Assembly (NCBI GenBank): GCA_021030905.1
Contig: JAGFMI010000011.1
Location: 806,001 to 870,000 of the forward strand
Direction of reading: 5' to 3'
DNA: 64,000 bases
DNA from: Pyrenula massariospora
Taxonomy: Eukaryota > Ascomycota > Eurotiomycetes > Pyrenulales > Pyrenulaceae
Position 1 is the first letter of the stretch; every line of letters begins with the position of its first letter. Under the pieces are notes generated by a model, which saw nothing but the letters and a program-made list of their open reading frames with translations, ran no database searches and had not been told where the DNA came from. Position numbers and translations under genes: made by a program. Shown piece after piece: positions 10,739 to 21,911 of this stretch.

Positions 10739-12223
10739 CTACTGGCCTCTCCAGGTCAGCTCGATCTTTCCGCCTATAATCTTACTGTTGAACCATTCCA
10801 GAATTTCGATCTTGTCCACTACAGTCTTCGATCCGTCAAGCACATCTTCCTCAACAATTCGCTTCACAGCCAAGTACAATTCTGCACTTGCTAGGTTTCT
10901 CGCGATGCATTGCCGATTTCCAAGTCCGAAAGGAATGTGATCGCGCATCATCTCGACAGTTGGATTTTCCCATCTCTCGGGAAGGAATTTTCCAGGCTCA
11001 GGAAATACTGCCGGATTGAGGTGCACCTCGTATGGCGCACTTGCAACAATCGTGCCGGCAGGGAAGAAGTGCCTTTCGAAGGACCAGCCGCCTTTCGGAA
11101 CTATTCGTGGCATCCTAGATGGGTTAGGTAGGCTCAGACGGAGACCCTCTTTAATGACGCCTCGAAGATAGGGAAGTGATTGTAAATCAGTGTTTGCAGA
11201 GGCCTTCTCTGATAACTCTCGGCGAAGACGCTCACGCCGCACCGGATTACGAACCAGCATCCAGCAAAGCATTGCAAGATTCATACCCGTGGTGTCAGTA
11301 CCGGCGAAGATGAGGTCCTTGCACTGAGCTCTGGTCTCGCTCTGAGAAATACCTGCAGTGAGAAGTCGACCAGGATATGTCGATTGCCCTTTCTCTGCCT
11401 TTGACACGAATTCAGACACGAAGTCATCCACTTTGCCCATGCCATCTATTTCATGCTTGCTCGGAAATACCCTTTCCACAGTCCACATCACCATATGGAA
11501 TAGCCAATTGGGCAGATAGAAGAATCGACCACTAGCAACAAAGCTGTCAACCATGCCGGACGCACTGAGTTCGCCCTCGTCTAGCCCGCCGTAGTTAGCC
11601 GCGAAGAGATAACTGCTCACAGTGTCTGTCGCTAGACTTCTCGTCAGGTTCAAAATGTCGACTGGTTGGCCTGTCCCGATAGATTCTTGCTTTGCGTCTT
11701 TCACGCGCACCAGCCACTTCTCCACACATTCGCCAATAAGAGGCCCTCCACTGCGAACAGCCCCAGTGCTAAACATTCCCACCACTGGTTTGGCTCTTAC
11801 CGCCCGCTTTTCCGGCTTTAGCTCTGAAAAGATACTCGGATGGCCATCTATATCGAAATTGCTGTAGCACGGTGCCTTCAGAAAACCTCCCTTTTCGGAA
11901 TAAATCGGCGCGAGTGCTGCTCCATCCGAGAAATCGACATCATTTGGCCCTGTGCGGAGGATTGGCCCAAATCGAGCATGAAGCTTGCGCTTCCAAGTGC
12001 ACTCACTACCCTTGTAGCTATGGTAAAGCGGGAATACAGAAGTAGTGGCGCAGTACCAAGGTCCGGGCACCGATGACAGCGGATGAAGACAGATTCGATA
12101 GATGCAGACACAGATGACGTAGATTGCGGTAGCGAAGAAGAAGGTCAAGAAGGGATGGGTGTAAAGCTCCCCCAGCGCTATCTCGAGGATGCCCATCTTT
12201 GACCGAAGTGTACTACCTTTCAA
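10739..12223 (-). CDS. Cytochrome P450 monooxygenase
   Basis: An intronless 494-residue frame. An N-terminal membrane anchor (about 22-45) is followed by the proline hinge PLSSVPGPW. The I-helix oxygen-binding motif is AGTDTT, the K-helix ExxR lies in VIKEGLRLSLP, and the PERW block is present. The heme-binding loop FGLGNRQCIAR has its thiolate Cys at about residue 439. A second ATG at 12196 (MGILEIALGEL) would begin directly before the anchor and may be the true start. ER-bound, needing P450 reductase. The substrate is unknown; the R-C-I-A signature resembles benzoate- and terpenoid-tailoring groups, but the subfamily cannot be set by eye. The 3' end lies about 70 bp from the stop of the convergent ADE8-like gene. 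Confidence 0.93.
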   Translation of the reverse strand: MKGSTLRSKMGILEIALGELYTHPFLTFFFATAIYVICVCIYRICLHPLSSVPGPWYCATTSVFPLYHSYKGSECTWKRKLHARFGPILRTGPNDVDFSDGAALAPIYSEKGGFLKAPCYSNFDIDGHPSIFSELKPEKRAVRAKPVVGMFSTGAVRSGGPLIGECVEKWLVRVKDAKQESIGTGQPVDILNLTRSLATDTVSSYLFAANYGGLDEGELSASGMVDSFVASGRFFYLPNWLFHMVMWTVERVFPSKHEIDGMGKVDDFVSEFVSKAEKGQSTYPGRLLTAGISQSETRAQCKDLIFAGTDTTGMNLAMLCWMLVRNPVRRERLRRELSEKASANTDLQSLPYLRGVIKEGLRLSLPNPSRMPRIVPKGGWSFERHFFPAGTIVASAPYEVHLNPAVFPEPGKFLPERWENPTVEMMRDHIPFGLGNRQCIARNLASAELYLAVKRIVEEDVLDGSKTVVDKIEILEWFNSKIIGGKIELTWRGQ

Positions 12224-12716
12224 GAAAGCAAGATTCTCACTTTACGAGAATGAAAATGAGATTAGATTACAATAATAAAGCCCATGTCAGGGCGGAAAAC
12301 AACGGAAGAGCGTTGATTATCGCGGATATGTCCTCAAAGCTGAGGACTCGCATCCTGCCACGCCTGCAGCCAGCAATGCCACCCCGGCTTTTGAACCTTT
12401 TCCAACCGCCATACCATCTACTTTCCAAAGCTTCAAGTCTCCGCCGCCGAACGCCGTCCGCGCCGCCCACGGCGTTCCTCGCCGGAGGATGTATGATCAG
12501 CGGGCGGAACGCCAAGTATTCAACTATCTTAATGCCTCAGGCGCAAAGACGAAGCCGAGGACGCCGTTCTCTCTAGATCTCACTAGGCGAGAATATCACC
12601 CCCGGAGATCTCCGCTGGCCCCCGCATCGTGGTGACTTCTCCAAACCTTGGTCTTCACGTTCCAAAACATCTTCCCTCGCACACCTCACTCTATCTGATC
12701 CTCCCAATGTAACGCA
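12224..12716. other. Divergent promoter region, with one unexplained open frame
   Basis: This region separates the P450 (minus) and the Ca3427-like gene (plus). A plus frame stays open from about 12282 to 12635 without an early ATG and includes MYDQRAERQVFNYLNASG and SLDLTRREYHPRRSP. No family was recognised and no splice sites tie it to the downstream gene. It could be a leftover exon or chance. Confidence 0.3.
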
Positions 12717-13891
12717 ATGAACCACGGCCTGCCGCGGCGATCTGAGGCCTTATCGGTAGGCCTTCTTCGACCCCTTCCTAGGCACAAGGTGCCTAACATC
12801 CGTCGAGCATGGATCCTGCCTCCTCGCAGCCATCGATCCTTCTACAATACCTCTCCCAACAACCTTTCGAAAGAGCTACGAATAGGCTACGTACCAGAGG
12901 TACCTCTCATCGCAGCCGATTTCCGAGAACTTTTCTCTAGTTTCTAACTCTTTCTCCACAGCATTATCTCGTACCTCTCCACCTCTCGCTACCTATTCTC
13001 CAACAACGCAACCCTGACACCAAATTTCACTTGGTCCCTTACCCGTCCGGCACGGGACACATGATCAACTCCCTACGCTCTGATCCACCATCTCTCGATC
13101 TCGCCATTGGACTGACCGAAGGCTGGATTGCGGGCCTGCTAGGCTCTGGCGCAAAAGTAGGGAAGAACGATTACAGGATCATTGGACAATGGGTTGACAG
13201 CCCACTACGATGGGCTATCGTCACGGGTCGACATAGAGCAGAAATCATCGATCTTGACAGCCTTAGGCACCGTAGTCCCATTCGAGTCGGGGTTAGCCGC
13301 CTAGGTAGCGGTTCCCACATAATGGCCTCCGTCCTCGCTCGGCGCGAGGACTGGCTCTCTTTGAGCCCATCCTCGTCGCCGTTGGAATTCGTGCAGCTTG
13401 GACCGTTCGCAGAATTGCGAAAGGGTGTCAATTCTGGGGAGGCAGATTTCTTTATGTGGGAGCACTACACGACCAAGCCGTTTTTCACCGGGCAAGAGGC
13501 GGAACTGAAGAAGATAGGAGAGATATATACACCATGGCCAGCGTGGATGGTTGTTGCGTCCACCAGAACATTTCCTGAGCTAGAAAATGGCAAAGATCTA
13601 AAAGAGCTATTTGAGACCTTGTGGGCTGGGGTCGATAGTTTACAACGAGACAAGGATGTGGTGGTAGACATGTTGACAAGGGGTGAGGTAACAGGTAAGT
13701 ATAATAAGGAGGATGCGAAGGTATGGGTAGAAGGAGTGAAATACTCGGATGGAAAGTTAGGGATTGACGAGCTATCCGTGCTAGGGGTGGTGAGGGGGCT
13801 GAGGGATGCAGGAGTAGTGAGCAAGGAGGTCGATGTTGAGAATATTAGGACTGTGAAGGACAGAATAGGGTTGATCAAATCCTACAGCTAG
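12717..13891 (+). CDS. Ca3427/NMT1-like periplasmic-binding-fold protein
   Basis: Exons 12717-12899 and 12962-13891 join across a 62-nt intron (GTACCT...CACAG, phase 0) and give 370 residues. The junction rebuilds the domain opening LRIGYVPE-HYLVPLHLSLPI. Then come VPYPSGTGHMINSL, AIGLTEGWIAGLL and the second-lobe strand RVGVSRLGSGSHIMA, in the order seen in the Ca3427-type PBP2 fold (related to ABC substrate-binding and NMT1/THI5 proteins). The first 45 residues are rich in Arg and lack acidic residues until the domain starts, which suggests a mitochondrial presequence. In fungi these are soluble stand-alone proteins; the ligand is not known. Confidence 0.85.
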
Positions 13892-14713
13892 TTGAGATAG
13901 TCAAATCGCAGGTTGTAGGTTGGATCTCTTAAAATCAAGGCGTGTACTATAGAGCAGACTGCTAGCCCTAAGTGCTTGCAATTGTATGATAGGATATAGG
14001 TCTTCCAGAAACATTTTAGAGAAGGCTCCAGGATTCAAGAACTGGACTTGACTGTAAATGGGAATCTAAGCCCCAAATCTAAATAAAGAGCCCCGAAAAT
14101 TCGTCCCCCTCGCCGAGTAATGGCAAGGCATCTCGAGCGGCGGCGGCTTGCCCTGACCCTAAGCCCTAGCATCTGCTCTCATCAGGTAAGCTCACTCAGT
14201 CCACAAGAATGGTCTCCAGCCTCAAGCCCTAACATCCACTCTTGGTAAGTGGGCGAAGACTGCCCCGCCATGATCCCTGCGAGAAATTTTCCACAAACTC
14301 GTCTGCCGAAAGATGCCAATCTCAAACTTTCGCATTCTTGCCGCCGGCTAATTTCAGCCGCCACCAAAACCTCTGGTCAAGGGCCCAATGATATCGGAGC
14401 AACTGGCTCACATTTGTAAACGCTGACAGATCTTCGAAGGCTTCGGCAGATGTACCGCGTGGCAGATTCAACGGCCCTGCCCCTGTCGATGTCAACGCGG
14501 TTCTCACCGTGATGTCATGATTTGTTTACCATGGACGGAGACATCATCCGTCGTCACCATGGTCTACTCTCACGGAAAAGGTATTAGATAGGATGTTAAC
14601 CATCATAATTTTCTTTGGGTATTCGTATCTCGGTCTCGCTTTATTTTCTCTGTCTTATTCAGCTGTCCTCTGTATCCACCTTGTGTCTTGACTCTCCTAT
14701 CCAACCACCAAAA
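13892..14713. other. Intergenic, promoter of the dehydrogenase
   Basis: No supportable gene. A pyrimidine-rich tract (about 14630-14700) precedes the ATG at 14714, as is common for strong fungal promoters. Confidence 0.4.
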
Positions 14714-16177
14714 ATGGCTTTGTCGCAAGCAGCAAATAAAGTCGAAGAGGCCATTGGCCACACTGGCGACGCGACCACTGAACAGAACATGACCAACCCC
14801 GCGCGCGACATCCCAAAATACGCGGATCCTAGTGGAGAGCGGATGAAGGCGCTCGTTTGGAATGGAAAGAACTCTGTCAAGATAAGATAACCCAGTGTCG
14901 CGCAACTCGTATTTGACTGACACCGTGCACGTGGAAGAAACATTCAAGCCCAAGATCATCGAAGACGACGATGTGATTGTCAAAGTCACCGGCAGCACTG
15001 TTTGCGGCAGCGATCTCCACTTACTCCACGGAGCCGTAATCGAACTTCAAAAGGGAGACATTCTTGGGCACGAATTCTGCGGAAAGGTTGATTCAGTTGG
15101 TCCTAACGTAAAGAACCTCAAGCCAGGCCAGCGTGTAGTCTGTTCATTCCAGATCGCATGCGGCCAATGCCAGTACTGCCAAAAGAAGCTCTCGTCACAA
15201 TGCGAACGCACGAACGACAACAAGATCGAAAACACCATGTACGGCGGCCGCACAGCCGGCATGCTTGGCTACTCCCATTTCACCGGCGGCTTCGCCGGGG
15301 GCCAGTCAGAATACGTCCGCGTCGCATACGGTGACGTCAACCTTCTCCCCCTCCCCGACAACGTCCCGGACGAGAAGGGTCTCTACCTCAGCGACGTCCT
15401 CTCCACGAGCTGGAATTGCGTGGTCGACACGGGCGTCAAGACCGGCGACGTAGTCGCCATCTGGGGCGCCGGCCCCATCGGCCAGATGTGCGCCGAGATG
15501 AGCTTCATGAACGGCGCGAAGCGCGTCATCCTGATCGACGGCGGCCCGGCCAAGTGGCGGCTAGACTTTGTCAAGAAGGTCCTTCCCAAAGTCGAGACGC
15601 TGGACTACACCAACCTCGGCAAGGGCAAGAGCGTGACCTCCGCGCTCAAGGAGATGGTCCCCGGCGGCGGGCCCGATGTCGCGCTGGAATGTGTCGCGGG
15701 CGAGTATGCAAAGGGCTGGGCGCATTACTTTGAGCTGCTGCTCGGCGCGGAGACGGATACCAGCGAGATCTTGAACGAGATGATCACGAGTGTGAAGAAT
15801 TACGGCAGGTGTGGCATCACTGGTGTCTACGTCGGCTATGTACGTCCCCTCCATCTTCCCTTAATCCCCATGCACTAACAGCACCTACCCAGACAAACCA
15901 CTTCAATATCGGCTCCCTGATGGAGCGCGGCATCCGCCTGATCGGCAACGGCCAGGCCCCCGTGCATCTCTACTGGGAGGACTTACTCAAAAAGATCGAG
16001 AGCGGCGAGCTCGAACCCCTCCACATGGTCAGCCACCGCGTCAAGCTCGAGGAGCTGGAAGAGGTGTACGCAAAGTATGACGCGAGGATGGAGGGCATGC
16101 AGAAGGTTTTTGTGGAGACGAGGTTCTCGGATCCGCCGGCTAAGGGGGCGCCGGGGGTGACGAGCTTTAAGTCGTGA
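14714..16177 (+). CDS. Zinc-dependent alcohol/formaldehyde dehydrogenase-like enzyme (MDR)
   Basis: A 453-residue medium-chain dehydrogenase of the FDH-like type. In order: MKALVWNGKNSVKV, VTGSTVCGSDLHLLHG (catalytic zinc Cys), LGHEFCGKVDSVGP (zinc His/Glu), a structural zinc cluster CGQCQYCQKKLSSQC, and the Rossmann motif VVAIWGAGPIGQMCAE. The second intron is canonical (15840-15892, GTACGT...CCAG). The first is odd. The frame 14714-14881 must join 14931-15839, and the 49 nt removed begin ATAAGA and end CAC (see findings). A GT-AG alternative (14876-14948) stays in frame but deletes eight residues of a conserved strand. The N-terminal 40 residues before MKAL are an extension typical of fungal homologues. 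It probably oxidises alcohols or aldehydes with NAD. Confidence 0.88.
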
Positions 16178-16415
16178 GGGATTTTCTCTGAGAGATTAGG
16201 TATGTGGGATGGGATGGGGGAATGCTGAGAAGCTACTACGGTTCGTTTCCCACAAGAGGGCCGGGAGCCAAGATGAAGCTCATGGTGGTGGTAGTGATGC
16301 TCCAAAGAAAGCGCCATAGACGTTCTTGCGCTAGAAGCATTGGTTTGTTCTTCTAGGGGAATCTTGCCATAGGATAGCATAATTTAGAAGCGGGATTCTA
16401 AGAAGTCAAGCTCTA

Positions 16416-18297
16416 TCAGTTTTCGATGACTATTTGTGTTTCAGTTCTAGTTTCCGTCGATTCCTCTGTCCGCACTTCCCCAGCCCCCCCTTCAACCTTC
16501 ACGCTCCTCCACTCCGCCGCCAGCGCCCCAACAATCGACATCGCAGCGAGCCCCACAGCCACATACCACGTCTCCGTCAAGGCCCGATTGTACGTTCCTT
16601 TAACCGCAGGACTCAAATCCCCCAGATCCGTCGCCCCGCCGCTCTGAATCGCCGAAGAATCAACGCCGGGGATCCCCGCCAACCCGTGGCCGAGACGGTT
16701 CAGAAACACGGTATTGCTGATCGCCAGGGCTAAAGCACCACCAAGACTCTGCATCAGCATGACCACGCACGTCCCGATCGGAACATCCTCGGGTCTCAGA
16801 ACGGTCTGCGCGCACACGATGGGCTGCTGGATGCCCATGCCCACACCCAGGCCGAGGAGGACCTGATACCCGATCCACTTCGGATGCTCCGTGGCGGGGG
16901 AGAAGGTGGTGAGCAGCCCCGCGCCGACGGCCATAGTGACGGACGCGAGGAGCATGGCGGGTTTGAAGTAGCCGAGCGTTGTGACGGCGATGCCGGCGAG
17001 TATAGACATGAGGATGACGCCGAGGAGGAAGGGAAGCAGCATGAGCCCCGAGCGCCAGGCGGAGACGTACTTGACGGCCTGGAACCAGAGGGGCAGGAAG
17101 TAGACGAAGATGAACATCACGCCGCCGAGGCAGAAGGCGGAACACATGCCCGCGAGCATGCTGCGCTGGGAGAGGATGCGGACGGGGACCGTGGCATTTT
17201 CGCCGACGCGGGTTTGGATTAGGGCAAACGTGATGAGGAGGGTGCCGGCGAGGATAAAGAGTAAGATGATGCGTGCGTTGGTCCAAGGGTACTGTGAGCC
17301 GCCCCATTGGAGGGCGAGGAGGCAGCTGAGGACGCCGGGGATGAATGTGAATGTTCCCAAAGGGTCGACGCGGTAGAAGCGCGAGCGCCAGGACAGGGGT
17401 TTGTTGTCGGCGGAGCCACGCCTAGAAGGGTACGCGAAGAGAGGGCCGATGATTGCTAGGCTTGCCATGGGCAGGTTGATGTAGAAACACCATCGCCATG
17501 TCACCTTGCTTGTTAGTAATCCGCCTAAAAGCGGACCCGCTATGCAGGCGATCCCCCATGACGCTCCGAGGAGACCGATGTCTGCATACATGTCAGTAAA
17601 TTGTGGACGTTAATCATTATTGTGGGGTCTAAACATTGCGGCCTTTTAGCTAGAGGTACGGAGTTGGCAATAATTATTAAGCCTCCCGAGAAGTCACCAG
17701 CAGCACCTATTCCCGCGATAGCTCTACCAAGGATGAACGCCGTCGAGTTTGGAGCTGCGCCGCAGATTGCGGAGCCAACTTCAAAAATAGTGACGGAGCA
17801 GAGGTAGACGTATTTGATCGGAAACAGTGTGAAAAATTTGCCGAAAAGCAGCTGGAATGCGCAGAGAGTGAAGAGATATGCACTGCCTATAGTTTGGTCG
17901 TGTTAGTCCGAATGGTTGAAAGTAGGATTAAGCAGCTCGATCAGGGTCGACTCACCATACCAGCCAACATCATCTAACGCTCCAAATTGATCCGTGATCT
18001 TGGGAATCGCTGTGCCTACGATGGTATTATCCTTCGAGAAATTTTAGCCATCGGTTTAACAGACTCGATCTTTTCGAGCAGTGAACCTACCAATGCGACA
18101 AGGAATGTCGAGACACCAAGCGAGACCAGAATCAAGCCGAGCCTAAGTCCACTTGGATACTCAGGTTCAATTGAATGGTATTCCTTAGATCCATGCGACT
18201 CGATTGAGCCCTCTGGCTTGACTCTTGCTTCGGTCATCGGTTTGATTGTCGATTGTGCTTCATTTTTAGAACTAGCAGATGTATCTACTTTGTTCAT
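16416..18297 (-). CDS. MFS drug/metabolite transporter, DHA2 (14-TM) type
   Basis: Four exons (18297-18091, 18031-17956, 17886-17635, 17581-16416) with introns of 59, 69 and 53 nt, all GT-AG, give 566 residues. The joins rebuild [21 protein letters not shown] in helix 1, then GWYGSAYL, and motif C-like [11 protein letters not shown] followed by [10 protein letters not shown], hallmarks of the DHA2 family of proton-coupled exporters. About 14 hydrophobic helices are visible, with a soluble N-terminus of about 50 residues. It lies in the plasma membrane and may export the product of the neighbouring P450/ERG26-like genes. That link is inference from position and the shared CACGTG sites. Confidence 0.93.
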
Positions 18298-19600
18298 GGA
18301 AGTGATTTTGACAAATATCGGCAGTTTGAATGTGTTAAGGGACTCTGTAACAGGTCTAGAGCCTAACGGTACAATTCAATTCAATGACTTGTTGCCATGC
18401 AAGAGGGGTAACAGATGCTGTGGAGGGCCGCTTATCTCACAGTATGCTGGCTTGAAACAGAGTACAACTTGGAGCCGTCTTCGAGACCATGAAAATCAAA
18501 AGTTTCTCCGGCAAGAAAGGCCTGGTCCTTACTAACAAGATTGGCCCTGGCTTCTAATCGGATGCATAGCGCGTCGTTCTTCGGATAAGAGACATTTTCT
18601 GATGGCTATTGCACGCTGCTCGAGCACGTGACGGGGGTCCCTGTGGCCAATGGTAACGCGCACCAATACTCACCGATGCGCTCAATAAGGAGCGAGCGTA
18701 CTTCCGGACTACCGGTTTGTTGCCGGGTTTCATCGTGCGGTGGCCGATCTGCTCAGGATTAAGCCGTCGGAAAGATTAGAGGTAAGATCGTTACGATGTA
18801 TTGTAAAACAGAGCTCCGTAACGGCCGGAAACATGGGTGGGTGGAGGCTAAGAATTGCTCAGTCATAGCGGCGCGGAAAGTGACCAGATTGACTCGCATC
18901 TGCCGGTTAGGAGAACACTAAAGGAACCAGGATTCTCGCATCGATTTTGGCTTCCCGTGGATCGGATGACCACTCAATTGTTTATTTCAACGTAGATGGG
19001 AGGCAAACCCGAGCCAGGCATACGCACTAATCCTTGGTTCTCCGCTAATTTCGGATCCTGGTAAAGCGTACGCGGCTCCTCTATCCCACGTGGGTAACGG
19101 GCTCAGCTATGCAAAGATGCGGTTCGTAGGATTGCAGAAGGCTTCTGCTTATTTGCATATTCAAGCCATATGCGTGAGACAACGTTGAAGACGTCACTAA
19201 TTTTTGAGACCTTACGTGACAAACAGCTACAAAAGTAAGCAATCTTCAGGATGAAGATATGCCTGGAAGGGTTTAAAACAATCACGGGTACGCCAGGCAC
19301 ATTATGCTGGGGTATCCGTTCCGTCCCGCGTAAACTTGCCTACAGGTGATACTGGCGCCAAGAAGAAGTCCGCGTCTTCTGCCTAGCTTCCCCTTTATTA
19401 CTAATGGAGAAGACGTGACAACGGTCGGAGGAGGGAATCCAATGCGAGGATTGACCATCAGAGGGGTTGTCATTCATTGCTAAATCGCAGAATACCCAGA
19501 CTAAGTTCCGCCCCCATTCTCGTACCCCGCCTTTAGATGTTGGAAAGTCTGTGCTCTCGGGCATCTTGATTGAGATAGCACGCGAAGCCATCTTTTCAGC
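18298..19600. other. Long intergenic region with two CACGTG boxes
   Basis: No gene was recognised over 1.3 kb. It holds CACGTG at 18625-18630, about 330 bp upstream of the MFS start, and the 10-bp palindrome CCCACGTGGG at 19085-19094. Short frames between 19103 and 19591 show no motif. Confidence 0.55.
19087..19095 (+). promoter_or_regulatory. CACGTGGGT element (E-box type), copy 1
   Basis: A nine-base element in the intergenic region between the MFS and ERG26-like genes, inside the palindrome CCCACGTGGG. CACGTG is the core bound by fungal bHLH and some bZIP factors. The same nine bases recur at 21244 and 25813. Confidence 0.4.
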
Positions 19601-20734
19601 TTACTGAAGCTTCTTCTCGACCACTGGACTGAATGCCTGCTTCTTCAGATGCCATTCAACCGATGCTTTTATCGCATCTTCCGTGTTCTTCCAAGGCTGG
19701 CTGTCCCATGGGCGGAAACCAAGCCTGTCGCGAATCTTCTTGATGGAATATGTGCGGGTGTAGAGCACGAACTCCATGCGCTCCTTGATCAGGAGTTTAG
19801 GACGGAGTCTGCCCCAGCTGAAAGCCCAAGTACACCACTCAGCAATATTGGTCATTAGCATCACCAGGAAAGGTGGAATCATCCACACGCTGCTTAATGG
19901 AGTCTTGTCGCCCGCAGCTGTCCAGATCATTCGGAAAAATGTCCAAGGTGGATACGGCTTGTCATCAGTAATGTTGAAGGCTTCACCGTCAACCTTTGGA
20001 GCATTCGGGTCCGCGATACCACGGAGTAGACCTCTCGCAGCGAGGATTTCGGCCCTAGCAACGTGCCCAATGTATACCACATCCATATCGATATCATTGT
20101 AACCCAGCCAGACATTCGTCTGCCCGTCTTTCAACACTTCAAGCGTGTTGCCAATCATTTGGCGGTCCCCCTCTCCATACATTGCAGTTGGTCGGATGGT
20201 TGCGGTACGCATACCATTTCTGTCATTTGCCTCAAGCACGAGTTGGTCTCCCTGGGCCTTCGCTAGGTGGTAGGGATCTCCTTTCCTAATTGTGGCCAGT
20301 GTTGGATGACTCTCGTCCGCATGATCGTAGGCTGCACCTCCACCAGCAATGATGGGGCCTGAAGAGGTATAGACATAGGCCTTGACAGTACCAACTGCTC
20401 TCGCAGCAGCCAAAAGATTTTTATTCCCGTCAACGTTCACGGTGAAATATTCTGGTGCGTGTTCATGATCGGTATAGGCAACTGGAGAAGCCGTATTGAA
20501 GACGATATGGGGCTTGACAGCTTGAAGGACACGCTCGACGTCCTCCCTTTTCGTGATATCTCCCTTGAGATAATTCACATTGTCGAAGCGATTCTGTTCG
20601 GGTTGGCCTGATCTACTCATTACAGACACTGAAGAACAAGAAGCATCTGCGAGAAGCTCTCGGACAATGTGATGACCAAGGAAGCCACATCCCCCGATAA
20701 CAAGAGCTGATCCGAGATGGATTGGAGAAGCCAT
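19601..20734 (-). CDS. NAD(P)-dependent 3-beta-hydroxysteroid dehydrogenase / ERG26-like
   Basis: An intronless 377-residue extended short-chain dehydrogenase. The N-terminal Rossmann motif is ALVIGGCGFLGHHIV. The active-site Ser region is VYTSSG and the catalytic pair is Y-x-x-x-K in PYHLAKAQGD. IRPTAMYGEGD and a VVYIGHVARA segment follow, as in sterol-4-alpha-carboxylate 3-dehydrogenase (decarboxylating). A hydrophobic stretch (IPPFLVMLMTNIAEW) near 295-310 suggests membrane association, as in ERG26. ERG26 itself acts in C4 demethylation of sterols. Placement between P450s and an exporter rather than among housekeeping genes hints at a paralogue acting on a triterpenoid or other secondary product. 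Confidence 0.9.
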   Translation of the reverse strand: MASPIHLGSALVIGGCGFLGHHIVRELLADASCSSVSVMSRSGQPEQNRFDNVNYLKGDITKREDVERVLQAVKPHIVFNTASPVAYTDHEHAPEYFTVNVDGNKNLLAAARAVGTVKAYVYTSSGPIIAGGGAAYDHADESHPTLATIRKGDPYHLAKAQGDQLVLEANDRNGMRTATIRPTAMYGEGDRQMIGNTLEVLKDGQTNVWLGYNDIDMDVVYIGHVARAEILAARGLLRGIADPNAPKVDGEAFNITDDKPYPPWTFFRMIWTAAGDKTPLSSVWMIPPFLVMLMTNIAEWCTWAFSWGRLRPKLLIKERMEFVLYTRTYSIKKIRDRLGFRPWDSQPWKNTEDAIKASVEWHLKKQAFSPVVEKKLQ

Positions 20735-21911
20735 TTTGAAATCTGTTCTGAGTTCTATGAATTGAAATAAAGAACCATTCGAGAGACACTAGCTAAATTT
20801 TTAGAGGTCGAAGACATGGACATGAAGGTGAAAGGGTAGTGGGCGGGGGTGTAAGTGATATTAGCCATTGCAATCAATGAATCGTACGGCGAGACAGGAT
20901 GAGCATAGGATTTAGCACGCCTGCTGATCCTAGCTCTTCCTGCGTTAAGGCATTTGTAGAGCAAGTCTAGACATCTGAACGCAGGGTGGTAAGATTCCTC
21001 TTAGTCTCTACGAATTCATGTGGCTGAGCTAAGGGCACAGGAGACATCGTTGCTCCATGGATCGGAGAAACCGAGGGCTGGCCTTGAAGTATGCCTGAGC
21101 AGGAAGGTCAGATAGACGTAGCGGGTACAGTTGCACGCACTGAGTAGCTCCATAGCTAACTCGGGGCCTAATCGTGAGCTATCGTATCCCAGGTCGGGTC
21201 GAGAAAAGAAGACCGAGAGGAGGATCGTCTGCTGCACCATGCTCACGTGGGTAGGCTAGCCTATCATAGAATAGCTCAGATATCGTAGTTTTCCCAACCG
21301 TTCTGCGCCCATCACTTGTCTCACACCCATACAAGTGGTAGATCTAGATTCCCGACATGAAGAGCTCTCATTCGGCATATCGGATTACGAGCATCCAACA
21401 GAATGGGAGACCACAGATCGGTGAAACATCGCCGCTGCCAGGGACAGTTCCACGACATGGGCCTAGAAGTTGGATGAAGGAGTCGAAGGACCCTTCAATA
21501 TTACAAGCGTGACCCTCTTCAGGCAGCACCAGCCTGGCATGGTAGTCTCCGAAAGACCTTGTTGTCTAGACCCTTGCCTCGTCCCAGATATCCCAATCGT
21601 GATGGGTTGAAACAGATTCCGAATGAAGAGTCGCGCAAGCTTTGAGGCAGTCTTCCTCTACACCCGGTTATTCCTGCCATTACTTATGGTAATGGACCTC
21701 TTGCTATGTCATTGGACTATTATCACCATGCCTAAGATGTATCCTACGGTCCCTATATGCCTAAATGATAGCCGCTCGAACAAAGACCCCTGTGATCATC
21801 TCATGCAGGTCCGCTGTGATGGAGACGATTGCTATGTAATTGCAAGCGTTTTTTCGCGTTCTTACTGTCTCGAGCATCTTCGATTCTGTCATACCTCGTG
21901 ACTTATGCAAG
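20735..21911. other. Divergent promoter region with a CACGTGGGT element
   Basis: This region lies between the divergent ERG26-like and P450 genes. No coding motif occurs in any frame. CACGTGGGT is at 21244-21252, roughly midway between the two starts. Confidence 0.5.
21244..21252 (+). promoter_or_regulatory. CACGTGGGT element, copy 2
   Basis: It sits in the shared upstream region of the ERG26-like gene (start 20734, minus) and the P450 (start 21912, plus), so one bound factor could act on both. Confidence 0.4.

Noticed and set aside
16660-17307. A 215-codon frame within the DHA2 transporter
   Set aside because: Same strand, another frame. His/Arg/Pro-rich shadow of the transporter's GC-rich codons.
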